This document shows, one piece after another, positions 7,750 to 16,361 of a stretch of DNA of 64,000 nucleotides; position 1 is the stretch's first letter, and each line of letters opens with the position of its first letter. The DNA comes from Microthrix sp041394405 (GTDB lineage Bacteria > Actinomycetota > Acidimicrobiia > Acidimicrobiales > Microtrichaceae). The stretch is taken from NCBI GenBank assembly GCA_041394405.1, contig JAWKIF010000008.1, positions 124,001 to 188,000 of the forward strand, written 5' to 3'. Under the pieces are notes generated by a model. The model was not told the DNA's origin. It saw only the letters and a program-made list of their open reading frames with translations, and ran no database searches. The translations under genes and the position numbers were made by a program.

Positions 7750-8534
7750 CCTCGACCGCAACGCTGATCCGTCAGGAGACGGCGTACGTCCGAAAGACCC
7801 TCGTCCGCGATCCGCAGAGCCTCTTCTTCACCGTCGGGCTACCGCTCCTCTATCTGTTCATCTTCGCCACGATCTTCGGTAACCAGGAAGGAGCGGTGCC
7901 GGGGCAGCCTGGCCTGATGGACGTCGCCACCATCATGACGGCGTCGGTCATCGCGATCGGCGTCACATCCGCCGCGTTTCAGAACCTCTCCATAGCGCTC
8001 GTCCATGACCGCGAGAACGGTGTGTTGAAGCGGCTCCGATCCACACCCGTGCCGACCAAGGTGTTCATCGGCGGCCATGTCGTCAATGCGCTGATCCTTT
8101 CGGTGCTTCTCGCTGTAGGTGTGACGGCGTTGGGCATCGGCGTCTACGGCGTCGAATTCCCGGGCGCCCGGATTGCGGCCGTCGTCGTCAGCATCGTGCT
8201 GGGCAGCCTTGCCTGCGCGGCGGCCGCGTTTCCCTTCACGAAGCTGGTGAAGAAGGGTTCGGCCGCCACGGCGATGGCGATTTCGGTCACGCTGACGCTC
8301 TTCTTCCTCTCGGGGAACTTCTTCCCCGATGCAGATATGCCTCGCGCGCTGGTGGTCGTCGCCGACCTCTTCCCGGTCCGACACCTGTACCAGTGCCTCC
8401 TCACGGCGTTTAATCCCAACACAACCGGCTCGGGATTCATCTGGAGTCGGTTGGGGGTCCTCGCCCTGTGGACGGTAGGCGGAACGCTCGCCGGGCTCCG
8501 GCTCTTTCGCTGGACGCCGTCGACCGACAACTGA
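7746..8534 (+). CDS. ABC-2 type permease
   Basis: 262-residue integral membrane protein with about six transmembrane segments of the ABC-2 (DrrB-like) fold: an amphipathic start (LIRQETAYVRKTLVRDPQSLFF), a first helix LPLLYLFIFATIF, the conserved cytoplasmic ENGVLKRLRSTPVPTKVFI loop that contacts the ATPase, and later helices with LSGNFFP. Translationally coupled to the ATPase gene. The pair should form a homodimeric-permease exporter. Nothing in the locus tells the substrate. Confidence 0.92.
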   Translation: MTSTATLIRQETAYVRKTLVRDPQSLFFTVGLPLLYLFIFATIFGNQEGAVPGQPGLMDVATIMTASVIAIGVTSAAFQNLSIALVHDRENGVLKRLRSTPVPTKVFIGGHVVNALILSVLLAVGVTALGIGVYGVEFPGARIAAVVVSIVLGSLACAAAAFPFTKLVKKGSAATAMAISVTLTLFFLSGNFFPDADMPRALVVVADLFPVRHLYQCLLTAFNPNTTGSGFIWSRLGVLALWTVGGTLAGLRLFRWTPSTDN

Positions 8535-9315
8535 CCGCAATCGAGGCCGTCCCAAGTTCGAGCGCCGATCCTCCACCTGAAGCAGAGCAGCGACGCCCTC
8601 GGCAGCGTCGTCGACCAGGACCTCGCCGGTCGGCGTGGTTGGACGCTCCTGCTCAGGCTCGATGCGCGACCGGTGCGGATTCGCCGGCGCCGTCGAGCGT
8701 GTCAGCCAGGTCGCAGAGCAAGTCGATCCACCATGGCGGACCGGCTGTCGCGCGGTCAGGCCACGGCGGAGCGGATCCCTGGTAGTGGTGGAGGAAGCTG
8801 CCGGCGACATCGTTGGCTCCCGAGCTGGGAAGGGCCTTGGCGTGGTCATCAATCCGAACACAATCGGGCTGAATCTCGATCCGGATGTCGTCGGAGACGC
8901 TCATCAGCAACTCCCGGGTTTCGGCTGTCAGGGTGCGGTCGGCCAACGAGGGTGGCTCGGCTTGAACCCTCCGGCCGTTTCTCGGGTTGTGGTCCCTCGG
9001 GTTCCAGGCTGGGTCGCGAACGTCGACGGCCGACCCGATGGTGCCGGTTGCGTTTGCGGGGTTGACGCACGAGACCTCGAGGGCCGAAGGCGAGCATGGC
9101 CCAAGCCTCTGTCAGCGACGGCTCGCCATTGTCGACCTTGCGTGCCATGTTGATCACCTTCACCTTCGCCTTCGCCCCAATCGGAATGAACGGGAAGAAA
9201 AACTGTTTTACGTCATTCGTGGGGAACCCGGTGCGTTGCCGGTCGCCGGATGGGTAGACCGCCAATCGGCTGGGCAGGATGTGCGCGCCGTGTGGAGCGT
9301 TGCCCGCATTGCGGC
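8535..9315. other. 781-bp stretch without a confident gene
   Basis: Between the convergent ABC permease and lysE-type genes I see no frame with convincing family similarity. On the minus strand, 8653-8946 could encode 97 residues (MADRTLTAETRELLMSVSDD...), and from about 9210 down to 9050 a frame reads VKQFFFPFIPIGAKAKVKV, then NGEPSLTEAWAMLAFGPR. Both look protein-like but neither is complete and they are in different frames, so decayed genes are the best explanation. Confidence 0.4.
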
Positions 9316-9963
9316 CTACGTGGTCGCCGCCTTGTGGCCGCCCTGGGTGGCGGCGAAGGCCGCAAGGCCGAGGTAGACCACGCCGGCAACTCGTTCCTGG
9401 TGTCGGAACAGTCTGGGCCTGCGGCTGAGCCAGCGTCCGAGCGTCCCGGATCCGATCGCATAGATGAGGTCGATAGTGAGCGCGATCACGAAGAACACCG
9501 ACCCCAGGGCCAGGATCTGCTGGGTCGCTGATCCTCCATGGGCGTCGATGAACTGCGGCAGAAACGCGAGGAAGAACAGGGCCACCTTTGGGTTCAACAC
9601 GTTGACCACGAGACCTCGCGCCAGGATGCGTGAGGTTGCCTGAGGAGCTGCGGCCCGGCCCTGTTCGTGGTCGTCTGGGGTAGCCCTCAGCGCTTGGATC
9701 CCCAGGTAGACGAGGTACACAACGCCGAGGTACTTGATCGTCGAGAACGCAACAGCGGAGGATTGCAGGATCGCCGAGAGTCCCGCTGCGGCGGCGGCCA
9801 CGTGGACGAGGGTGCCGAGCTCGACCCCGACGGCGGAGGCCAGCGCGGCGCGTCGACCGCCACCGATCCCACTGCCGACGATGAACAACAGATTCGGACC
9901 GGGCAGCATCACAAGAACGATCGTCGCGGCCGAGAAGCTCACGAGCACCCCGGAGCTGGGCAT
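9316..9963 (-). CDS. LysE/RhtB-family amino-acid exporter
   Basis: 215-residue membrane protein of the LysE superfamily with the usual six hydrophobic segments. The signature is VLVMLPGPNLLFIVGSGI near the N-terminus, followed by GVELGTLVHVAAAAAGLS and LNPKVALFFLAFLPQF. Family members export amino acids or related metabolites by proton exchange. It starts 6 nt after the stop of the response-regulator gene, so it is probably the last gene of the DUF1772-kinase-regulator operon and may be the target of that system. Confidence 0.9.
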   Translation of the reverse strand: MPSSGVLVSFSAATIVLVMLPGPNLLFIVGSGIGGGRRAALASAVGVELGTLVHVAAAAAGLSAILQSSAVAFSTIKYLGVVYLVYLGIQALRATPDDHEQGRAAAPQATSRILARGLVVNVLNPKVALFFLAFLPQFIDAHGGSATQQILALGSVFFVIALTIDLIYAIGSGTLGRWLSRRPRLFRHQERVAGVVYLGLAAFAATQGGHKAATT

Positions 9964-9969
9964 GGGGCT

Positions 9970-10638
9970 TCAGGCCTTCCGAGGGGGGTTGGTGCCGGGT
10001 TGGGCGATGCCGGCGGTGAAGGCGGCGATGACGGCCTGGACACGGTCGCGGACACCCAGCTTGGTCAGCACACGACTGAGGTGCGTCTTGACCGTCGCCT
10101 CGCTCAGGTAGAGCTGCTCGGCGATCTCGGCGTTGGAACGACCGGCAGCGAGGTGTTGGAGAACCTCGTGTTCGCGCTCGGTGAGTTGGTCGATGCCCGG
10201 GACCGAGTGGCTCTGTATCGACCTCCGAGCTTGCTCGACCACGGTGCGCACGAGCGATGGGGCAATCGCAACGTCGCCCGCTGCGACGGCTCGGATGGCG
10301 TCGACGAGGTCGGCCGAGGAGGCGTCTTTCAGCAGGAAGCCCGAGGCGCCGGCGACGATGGCGGTAGCCACGTACTCGTCGAGCCCGAAGGTGGTGAGCA
10401 TCACGATCCGGGGCGGTTCGGGCTGGGCCATGATCTGCTCGGTGGCTGCCAGGCCGTCGAGTCGAGGCATGCGGATGTCCATGAGGACCACGTCGACCCG
10501 GCGGGATTGGCACGCCCGGACGATCTCGACCCCGTCGGCGACCGACGCTACGACGCTCATGTCGGGCTCGTTGTCGAGGATGAGCCGGAATCCGGCTCGG
10601 ATCATGTCCTGGTCGTCGGCGATGGCAACGCGGATCAT
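9970..10638 (-). CDS. NarL/LuxR-type response regulator
   Basis: 222-residue two-component regulator. The receiver domain (1-120) has the acidic pocket ADDQD, phosphoacceptor Asp54 in DVVLMDIRMP, and the conserved Lys in GFLLKDAS. The LuxR/GerE helix-turn-helix (about 150-210) includes LTEREHEVLQHLAAGRSNAEI and LYLSEATVKTHLSRVL. Its ATG overlaps the kinase stop by 4 nt, so the kinase encoded just upstream is its cognate sensor. Targets are unknown; the adjacent exporter is the simplest candidate. Confidence 0.95.
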   Translation of the reverse strand: MIRVAIADDQDMIRAGFRLILDNEPDMSVVASVADGVEIVRACQSRRVDVVLMDIRMPRLDGLAATEQIMAQPEPPRIVMLTTFGLDEYVATAIVAGASGFLLKDASSADLVDAIRAVAAGDVAIAPSLVRTVVEQARRSIQSHSVPGIDQLTEREHEVLQHLAAGRSNAEIAEQLYLSEATVKTHLSRVLTKLGVRDRVQAVIAAFTAGIAQPGTNPPRKA

Positions 10639-11828
10639 GAGGTGGCGTTCCCGGGCGGGCTTCCGTTGGGGAGCACGGCGTGGACCACGAATCGGTCACC
10701 GTCGTTGTGAGCGTCGAACGTGCCGCCGAGGATGTCGGCCCGCTCGGCCATCCCGGTGAGGCCCGTTCCGTCCGCATCCCGGCAGGGAGTGTTCGCTGAG
10801 GCGTCCAGGCTGTTCATCACCAGGATCTCGAGCTCGGTCGGGCTGCAGGCCAGCTGCACCTCGATCGCGACGCCGGGGCCGCCGTGCTTCACACTGTTGG
10901 TCAGGGACTCCTGGACGATTCGATGTGCGCCGCTGGCCACCACGGCTGGTGGCCTGTGGTCGGTGCAGCCCCGTTCGGTGAGGGTTGCGGCTATTCCCGC
11001 CTTGGCCAGGTCGGTGACAAGTTGGCGGGTTGCGTCGAGGTCCGGTGCGGGAGCCAATTCGGTCTGGCCCGATTGGCGTAGGCCGGCGAGCACCCGCCGA
11101 GTTTGGTTGAGCGCCGAACGGGCTGCTTCGGCGATGTCGGTGACGGCCTCGCTTGCTGCGGCCGGCTGCCGTTGGCCGACCCGATCTGCGGCTTCGGCTC
11201 GTACCGCGATGACCGACAGGGTGTGGCCGATGATGTCGTGGAGTTCGCGAGCGATGTGCGAGCGCTCCTCGGCGACGGCTTTCGCGCGTTCGCGTTCGCC
11301 TCGGAGTCGGACTTCGGTCACCTGGGTGGCGAGCTCCGCTGCAGCGTGCCGTTGCCGTGTGGCGTTGACCCCGAGCGCGATGGCGGTGCCGCACGTGAGA
11401 CCGATGAGCGGGAGCTGGTAGAGCGTCACGTCGTCTGCGATGGCTACCCCGATGCCGGTCACGATCGTGAGCACCGCGCTGGCCAGCACGGCGACCTGTA
11501 GACCTCGCCCGTCATCGTCGGAGGCGGCCGTGAAGAGGAGGACGACGACCGGCAGCAGCACCTCGGGAAGGTTGCTGATCCAGATGGCGGATTGAACGAC
11601 CGTGGCGAGCACCACGACCGGGATCGGACTCAGGCGGCGGACGGCGACCAGCACGGCTGGAGTGGCCATGAGCGCCCAGTGCCACCACGCCGAGGGTTCG
11701 ACGGTGTCGGGCCGGTTGGCGTCGACGAAGAAGCCGGACAAGACCGCGACGCCCAGCAGGCTGGCAGCCAAGGCGATGTCGCTCGTGGTCGGTCGCCGCC
11801 CACCGTTGGTCCAGGAGAGTGCCGTCAC
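10635..11828 (-). CDS. Sensor histidine kinase, HisKA_3 (NarX/DesK-like)
   Basis: 397-residue kinase: an N-terminal membrane module of four to six segments (about 18-155) without a large extracellular domain, then the HisKA_3 dimerisation domain with phospho-His197 in HIARELHDIIGHTL, and a HATPase_c domain with GTGLTGMAERADILGGTF. The membrane-only sensor suggests it detects a membrane-soluble signal or envelope stress. The GTG start overlaps the upstream DUF1772 stop (GTGA) and the 3' end overlaps the response regulator (ATGA), a tightly coupled operon. Confidence 0.93.
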   Translation of the reverse strand: MTALSWTNGGRRPTTSDIALAASLLGVAVLSGFFVDANRPDTVEPSAWWHWALMATPAVLVAVRRLSPIPVVVLATVVQSAIWISNLPEVLLPVVVLLFTAASDDDGRGLQVAVLASAVLTIVTGIGVAIADDVTLYQLPLIGLTCGTAIALGVNATRQRHAAAELATQVTEVRLRGERERAKAVAEERSHIARELHDIIGHTLSVIAVRAEAADRVGQRQPAAASEAVTDIAEAARSALNQTRRVLAGLRQSGQTELAPAPDLDATRQLVTDLAKAGIAATLTERGCTDHRPPAVVASGAHRIVQESLTNSVKHGGPGVAIEVQLACSPTELEILVMNSLDASANTPCRDADGTGLTGMAERADILGGTFDAHNDGDRFVVHAVLPNGSPPGNATS

Positions 11829-12463
11829 GATCGTCCAGTCTGCCTGGCGGTCGCGCCGCCATCCCGGATTCGTGTCGGGACGGCGATTCCGGCGGCGGCC
11901 AGCGACGCGAAGCTGGCTCCGATGGCCAAGGTGCGCAGCAGGTTGAGCTCGTTCCAGTCGTCCTCGAAGCCTGCTCGGGCCGTGGCGGCCGCTTCCGGCG
12001 TGATGGTCGCCACTTCGGCGAGGTCGTTGTTGAGGGGGACGTTGCCCGTCCCGGTGATCGCCAACCCGGCGAGGTAGAGCGGCAGGGCCGCAGCGAGCAG
12101 TATCCGGGCGGCCCGCGACGACGTCCGCCAGTTGGCGGCGACAGCCAGGAAGATGGCCGGTATGGAGCCGAAGAACACGAGCCCGAACGCGGGGTTCCTC
12201 ACAGTTTCGTTGATCGCTTGGAACGTCTCGACGTAGGTCACGTCGCTGACGTCGGCGAGGCCAAGGGTGACCGAGGCTTCGAAGGTGAAGAAGAAGCCGG
12301 CCGAGAGACCGACCAGGACGGTGGCCACCCCCAGCCCGAATCGGTTCAGCCCCATCAGTGGGCCGTCACCGGCGGAGTCTCCCGGGAGTTGGCGGTCGTC
12401 GGGGGTGCCTGCCGAGGAGCCGGCCGGACTCGGGTCGTGGGTGCTGGGGCTGGTGTTGGTCAT
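11825..12463 (-). CDS. DUF1772 (anthrone oxygenase-like) membrane protein
   Basis: 212-residue protein with four predicted membrane segments after a ~35-residue polar N-terminus. It matches the DUF1772 family: FFFTFEASVTLGLADV, YVETFQAINETVRNPAFGLVFFG and the GTGNVPLNNDLAEV motif. Fungal relatives oxidise anthrones, but bacterial members are mostly uncharacterised. It is the first gene of the kinase/regulator operon, preceded by an AGGAG Shine-Dalgarno, and could be either sensed partner or effector of the two-component system. Confidence 0.85.
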   Translation of the reverse strand: MTNTSPSTHDPSPAGSSAGTPDDRQLPGDSAGDGPLMGLNRFGLGVATVLVGLSAGFFFTFEASVTLGLADVSDVTYVETFQAINETVRNPAFGLVFFGSIPAIFLAVAANWRTSSRAARILLAAALPLYLAGLAITGTGNVPLNNDLAEVATITPEAAATARAGFEDDWNELNLLRTLAIGASFASLAAAGIAVPTRIRDGGATARQTGRS

Positions 12464-12640
12464 CGTCGGCTCCTGGTGGTGTGGGCGCTGTGGTGTGGGC
12501 TCTCGGGGAGCCCTTGATCACAGCGTGGGTGGTTTCCGACCCGGGCGAATCCGGCAAAGGTCGCCTCGCCCATCCTCCAAAGGTCTCATCCGCGCTGGCC
12601 CTCCGTGGCGTGGCCCAGCGATCACGCCCGGCTCCCCCCG
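12464..12640. other. Upstream region of the DUF1772 operon and of a micro-ORF
   Basis: GC-rich intergenic DNA between the divergently read DUF1772 gene and the small ORF at 12641. It contains imperfect GTGTGGGC repeats (about 12478-12500). No convincing promoter box or operator was identified. Confidence 0.3.
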
Positions 12641-12760
12641 ATGCGGGCAAAGGCTACGGAAGGCAGCGCGGGGCGGTCCTGGATCCTCGTGATTGCCGGG
12701 GTTGCCGTGCTGATCGGCGGAGGCCGGATCCTGCGTCGCAGGCCCAAGTTCGACGACTGA
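12641..12760 (+). CDS. Candidate 39-residue single-pass membrane protein
   Basis: Short ORF from ATG 12641 to TGA 12760. The predicted peptide has a polar N-terminus (MRAKATEGSAGRS), one hydrophobic helix (WILVIAGVAVLIGGGRIL) and a basic tail (RRRPKFDD), matching a positive-inside small membrane protein. No family is recognised and no clear Shine-Dalgarno precedes it; support is the well-formed topology in an otherwise empty stretch. It could be chance. Confidence 0.4.
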   Translation: MRAKATEGSAGRSWILVIAGVAVLIGGGRILRRRPKFDD

Positions 12761-12788
12761 CTCGCGCCGTCCTGACCAAACTCGACGC

Positions 12789-13046
12789 TCAGCCCGCTGC
12801 CGCCGGTCCGCGAGGATTGATCACGCGCGCGGTTGACGCGGGTCGGTCGCCGAGGAGCGCTGCGGGTCGAATGGGACGCGGCACGACGTTGCCGCCGCAG
12901 TTGGGGCAGACGTCGGCGAGTGGGCTGTCGGGTCCCTCGATGCAGGCGGCGCACCAGGTGCATTCGAACGAGCAGATGCGGGCGTCCGGGCTGTCGGGCG
13001 GAAGGTCAACGTCGCACCATTCGCAGTTCGGCCTCAGTTCCAACAT
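12789..13046 (-). CDS. DUF1272 zinc-ribbon-like small protein
   Basis: 85-residue protein matching DUF1272: MLELRPNCEWCDVDLPPDS, then ICSFECTWCAACIEG and VCPNCGGNVVPRP. Cysteines are in C-x2-C pairs (NCEWC, CTWCAAC, CPNC), typical of a small double zinc ribbon. The function of the family is unknown. The C-terminal ~25 residues beyond RPIRP are low-conservation. It is divergent from the SDR gene at 13142, with which it may share a promoter region. Confidence 0.87.
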   Translation of the reverse strand: MLELRPNCEWCDVDLPPDSPDARICSFECTWCAACIEGPDSPLADVCPNCGGNVVPRPIRPAALLGDRPASTARVINPRGPAAAG

Positions 13047-13141
13047 GGCGCTGGTCTACCAGAGGAACCCCGCCGAACCGGCAACCCTCGGGATCGCCTT
13101 CCAACGGTGATCGTTGGATTTGGGCCGATAGAGTGCCGTCG

Positions 13142-14713
13142 GTGACCGACGCCGACGCGCCGCCGCCTGATGACGTTCGCACCCGGTTGTTGGAGGCCAC
13201 CGAGCTGCTGCGACGCGTCGCCGATTCGCGCGACCTGCTGGTTGGCCTCACTGTGGAGGAACGCACGGCGTTGCTCAACGCAGCCGGCGACGTGTTCTGC
13301 CCCGATCCGGAGGAGCGACGCCTGCGCACCAAGGTGCTGCGGCGCAAGCGGCGGGCCGAACGATCCCGGCGCGACGACGAGGTGCTGGCAGCGACGGGCA
13401 TACGCACGCTACGAGACCGGCCGGTGTTCACCACCCCGAACGTGTTTCCGCCCGAGTCGTTCCAGCAGGTCGACGTTGCCGACCCGCTGCACCGGGAGAC
13501 CGTCGAGCCCCAGCACTGCTACATCTGCAAGGCGAAGTACACCGAGGTTCACCACTTCTACGACCAGCTGTGCCCCGAGTGCGCCTCACTGAACTACGCC
13601 AAGCGAGGCGAGCTGGCCGACCTGTCGGGCATGACCGCCCTGCTCACCGGCGGACGGGTGAAGATCGGCTACCAGGCCGGCATCAAGCTGCTGCGCTGCG
13701 GCGCCGAGGTGATCGTCGCCACGCGCTTCCCGCGTGACGCTGCCGCTCGGTACGCGGCCGAGCCGGACTTCGCCGAATGGGGCGACCGGCTCGAGGTGTT
13801 TGGCCTGGACCTTCGCCATACGCCGAGCGTCGAGGCGTTCTGCCAGCACATCCTTGGCACCCGCAACCGGCTCGACTTCATCGTCAACAACGCCTGCCAG
13901 ACCGTTCGGCGCCCCCCCGGCTTCTATCGGCACATGATGGAGGGCGAGTCGGCGGCGCTCGACACCCTGGCCCCCGAGGTGTTGGGCCTGGTGGGCGGGT
14001 ATGAGGGTCTGCGCGGCTACGACATGTTGCCCGCCGAAGCCTCCGGGGTTGCGCTGAGCCCTGGGTCCGGCGCGACCGGTGGGTTGCCGGGCCTCACCCA
14101 GGCCGCCGAGATGTCGCAGGTGCGCCTGCTGCCCGAGGAACACGGCGGCGACGAGGCCGCAGCACAGGCAGCGTTGTTTCCCGAAGGACGCCTGGACCAG
14201 GACCTTCAGCAGGTGGACCTGCGCGATCGAAACTCGTGGCGGCTGCTGCTGCACGAGGTGTCGTCGGTCGAGTTGTTGGAGACCCAGCTGGTGAACGCCG
14301 TGGCGCCGTTCGTCATCAATGCCCGCCTGCGGCCACTGATGGAGGCGACCCCGGGCTCGCACAAGCACGTGGTGAACGTTTCTGCGGTCGAGGGTCAGTT
14401 CTATCGGCGCTTCAAGACCACGCGGCACCCCCACACCAACATGGCCAAGGCGGCGCTCAACATGATGACCCGAACCTCGGCCACCGACTATCAGGCCTCG
14501 GGCATCCACATGAACAGCGTCGACACCGGGTGGGTGTCCGACGAGGACCCGGTGGCCAAGGCCAACGAGAAGCGGGCCGAGCACCGCTTCCATCCGCCCC
14601 TCGACATCGTGGACGGGGCCGCTCGGATTGTCGACCCGATCATCGACGGGATCAACACCGGCGCTCACGTGTGGGGCCAGTTCCTCAAGGACTATCGGCC
14701 CACCGACTGGTAG
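13142..14713 (+). CDS. Large SDR-like oxidoreductase with N-terminal zinc ribbon
   Basis: 523-residue protein. Residues 1-120 are a charged helical region; 126-147 form a zinc-ribbon-like CYIC...CPEC (Cys126, 129, 144, 147); from about 160 a short-chain-dehydrogenase fold begins with GMTALLTGGRVKIGYQ and IVNNA at 247-251. The usual Ser (Ser414 in VNVSAVEG) is present, but the YxxxK motif reads TNMAK, leaving Thr432 where Tyr is expected and Lys436. A ~110-residue insertion separates the NNA motif from the active-site block. Substrate unknown. The GTG at 13142 lies 7 nt after TAGAGT (13129-13134), a leaderless pattern; GTG 13133 is an alternative start. Confidence 0.8.
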   Translation: MTDADAPPPDDVRTRLLEATELLRRVADSRDLLVGLTVEERTALLNAAGDVFCPDPEERRLRTKVLRRKRRAERSRRDDEVLAATGIRTLRDRPVFTTPNVFPPESFQQVDVADPLHRETVEPQHCYICKAKYTEVHHFYDQLCPECASLNYAKRGELADLSGMTALLTGGRVKIGYQAGIKLLRCGAEVIVATRFPRDAAARYAAEPDFAEWGDRLEVFGLDLRHTPSVEAFCQHILGTRNRLDFIVNNACQTVRRPPGFYRHMMEGESAALDTLAPEVLGLVGGYEGLRGYDMLPAEASGVALSPGSGATGGLPGLTQAAEMSQVRLLPEEHGGDEAAAQAALFPEGRLDQDLQQVDLRDRNSWRLLLHEVSSVELLETQLVNAVAPFVINARLRPLMEATPGSHKHVVNVSAVEGQFYRRFKTTRHPHTNMAKAALNMMTRTSATDYQASGIHMNSVDTGWVSDEDPVAKANEKRAEHRFHPPLDIVDGAARIVDPIIDGINTGAHVWGQFLKDYRPTDW

Positions 14714-14816
14714 GGCGGCGCCAGCATCCGTTGCCGCGGCGGGCTGCGCAGGCATCGGAGTTGGCAAACCTGGGGGAGAACGCTCAACTTGGCGAGCCGG
14801 GGGTCGATAAGGCCGT

Positions 14817-16340
14817 GTGACACAGTTGGATCGCTGGCGGCGATGGCGAGGCCAAACAGCACAGGCCCCTGCGACACATCGGCGCCGTCGCGGCGACCGA
14901 GGGTTCGCCATGATGGCGACGGCCACTGCGATCCCGGCGATGCTGGCCCTGGCTGCCCTCAGCGTCGACCTTGGCTCGTTGTTTCTGCAGGCAGCCCGCA
15001 TTCAGCGGGCCGCAGATGCCGCCAGCCTGGCGGGAGTGGTGTGGCTGCCCGACCTCCCCACGGCCATCGATGAGGCGAAGAGCACTGCGGCCGACAACGG
15101 CTACATCGACGGCGTCAACGCCACGGTCAACGTCACCAAGAGCGGGCCAGCCAACCTGACCGTCTCGATCAAGGCCGCAGGCCACTCGTACTTCAGCAGG
15201 AGCTTCTCCGACAGCATCTACCTCTCGCGTGGAAGCGAAGCGGAGTACAATCTGCCGGTGCCCATGGGGAGTCCGGGCAGCTCGTTGGGGATGGGAGACT
15301 ACGCCTTTGCCGACGGCCGACCCGCTCAGAACAACTGGTTGTCGATCGTCCATCCATGCCTCGGCCAAGAGCACGGCGACCTCCTCTCCGCACTCGAGAT
15401 TGCAAGCGGCCGGGTGTGCCCGACAGACCCGGGCCATCCGCCCGATGCGATCCCCAACCCCTACCATCATCCCGACGGATACACCTTCGCTGTGCAGGTG
15501 CACCCGGGGGCCGGTGAGATCGAAGTGTTGGCCTACGACCTCGGTGAGTGTGACCTGTTCGGGGGCCCGCAACTGCGGTTTGACCTCTACGGGGCCGACA
15601 CGACCCCGTTCGATCTCACCGACAACCCGTGGGTCGCGGGATATGAAGCGACGGATCTTTCGGAGTGCGGAACGCTGCGCCCCATCTTCACCATCCCAGC
15701 GGGTGCTGGCGTGGGCCGCTGGATCCTCCGCGTCAAGGCGCACCCCTCGCTTGGCGGAACCATCGACGCCAACAAGTTCGGGTTGTGGGCGCGGAGGCTT
15801 GGAGATGTCAACCCGTGCAGCGCGATCTCCGATCCCGTGTGCCCGAACCTGTTCGCCATGGGACGCCTGCCGGTGTACGTCGAGGCGACGGGTGCGTCCG
15901 CCACCATGGATCTGGCCGAGATCGGGCCCGCCTATGCGGGCGAGACGCTGTCGCTGCAGCTGTTCGATCCAGCCGAGGGGGCGCGCGGGATCCAGGTGCT
16001 GGACCCGAACGGGTTGGCCATGAAGTTCACCTACCAATCGGCCGATGGCGACTATGGGCCTTCGACAGCGGAGTCGTGCCCCGAAGGGCCGTGCCTCTGG
16101 ACCGACGCGGAGGGCCCCCCGCTCCACCTCGGGTTCTCTGCCGACCCGTATACCGGCGGGCATTGGAAGTACAACGGTCGAACGGTCGTCTTGGACATCC
16201 CGCTTCCGGACACGGCCACCATGGAGGCGTATCCCGACAACTGGTTCCAGGTTCGCTACTTCGCGCTCGGGACCAAGGTGACCGATCAAACCACATGGTC
16301 GCTCCAGATCTCGGGAGGCCCGGTGCATCTCACCAACTAG
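14817..16340 (+). CDS. TadG-like pilus-assembly/secreted protein
   Basis: 507-residue protein with the N-terminal TadG/Flp-associated signature: a basic start, then one membrane helix AMLALAALSVDLGSLFLQAA followed by RIQRAADAASLAGVVWLP. The remaining ~440 residues are extracytoplasmic, beta-rich and cysteine-containing, with no recognised domain. TadG proteins are pseudopilin-like partners of Flp pili, but no other tad genes are nearby, so a stand-alone surface or secreted role is equally possible. GTG start at 14817. Confidence 0.7.
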   Translation: MTQLDRWRRWRGQTAQAPATHRRRRGDRGFAMMATATAIPAMLALAALSVDLGSLFLQAARIQRAADAASLAGVVWLPDLPTAIDEAKSTAADNGYIDGVNATVNVTKSGPANLTVSIKAAGHSYFSRSFSDSIYLSRGSEAEYNLPVPMGSPGSSLGMGDYAFADGRPAQNNWLSIVHPCLGQEHGDLLSALEIASGRVCPTDPGHPPDAIPNPYHHPDGYTFAVQVHPGAGEIEVLAYDLGECDLFGGPQLRFDLYGADTTPFDLTDNPWVAGYEATDLSECGTLRPIFTIPAGAGVGRWILRVKAHPSLGGTIDANKFGLWARRLGDVNPCSAISDPVCPNLFAMGRLPVYVEATGASATMDLAEIGPAYAGETLSLQLFDPAEGARGIQVLDPNGLAMKFTYQSADGDYGPSTAESCPEGPCLWTDAEGPPLHLGFSADPYTGGHWKYNGRTVVLDIPLPDTATMEAYPDNWFQVRYFALGTKVTDQTTWSLQISGGPVHLTN

Positions 16341-16361
16341 CGCTGTCCATAGTTCGAGAGA

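Noticed and set aside
8849..10777. A 642-codon minus-strand frame over the lysE-type and response-regulator genes
   Set aside because: Most of it is the wrong frame of two well-identified genes; only a short stretch near 9050-9210 looks protein-like and is described with the gap.
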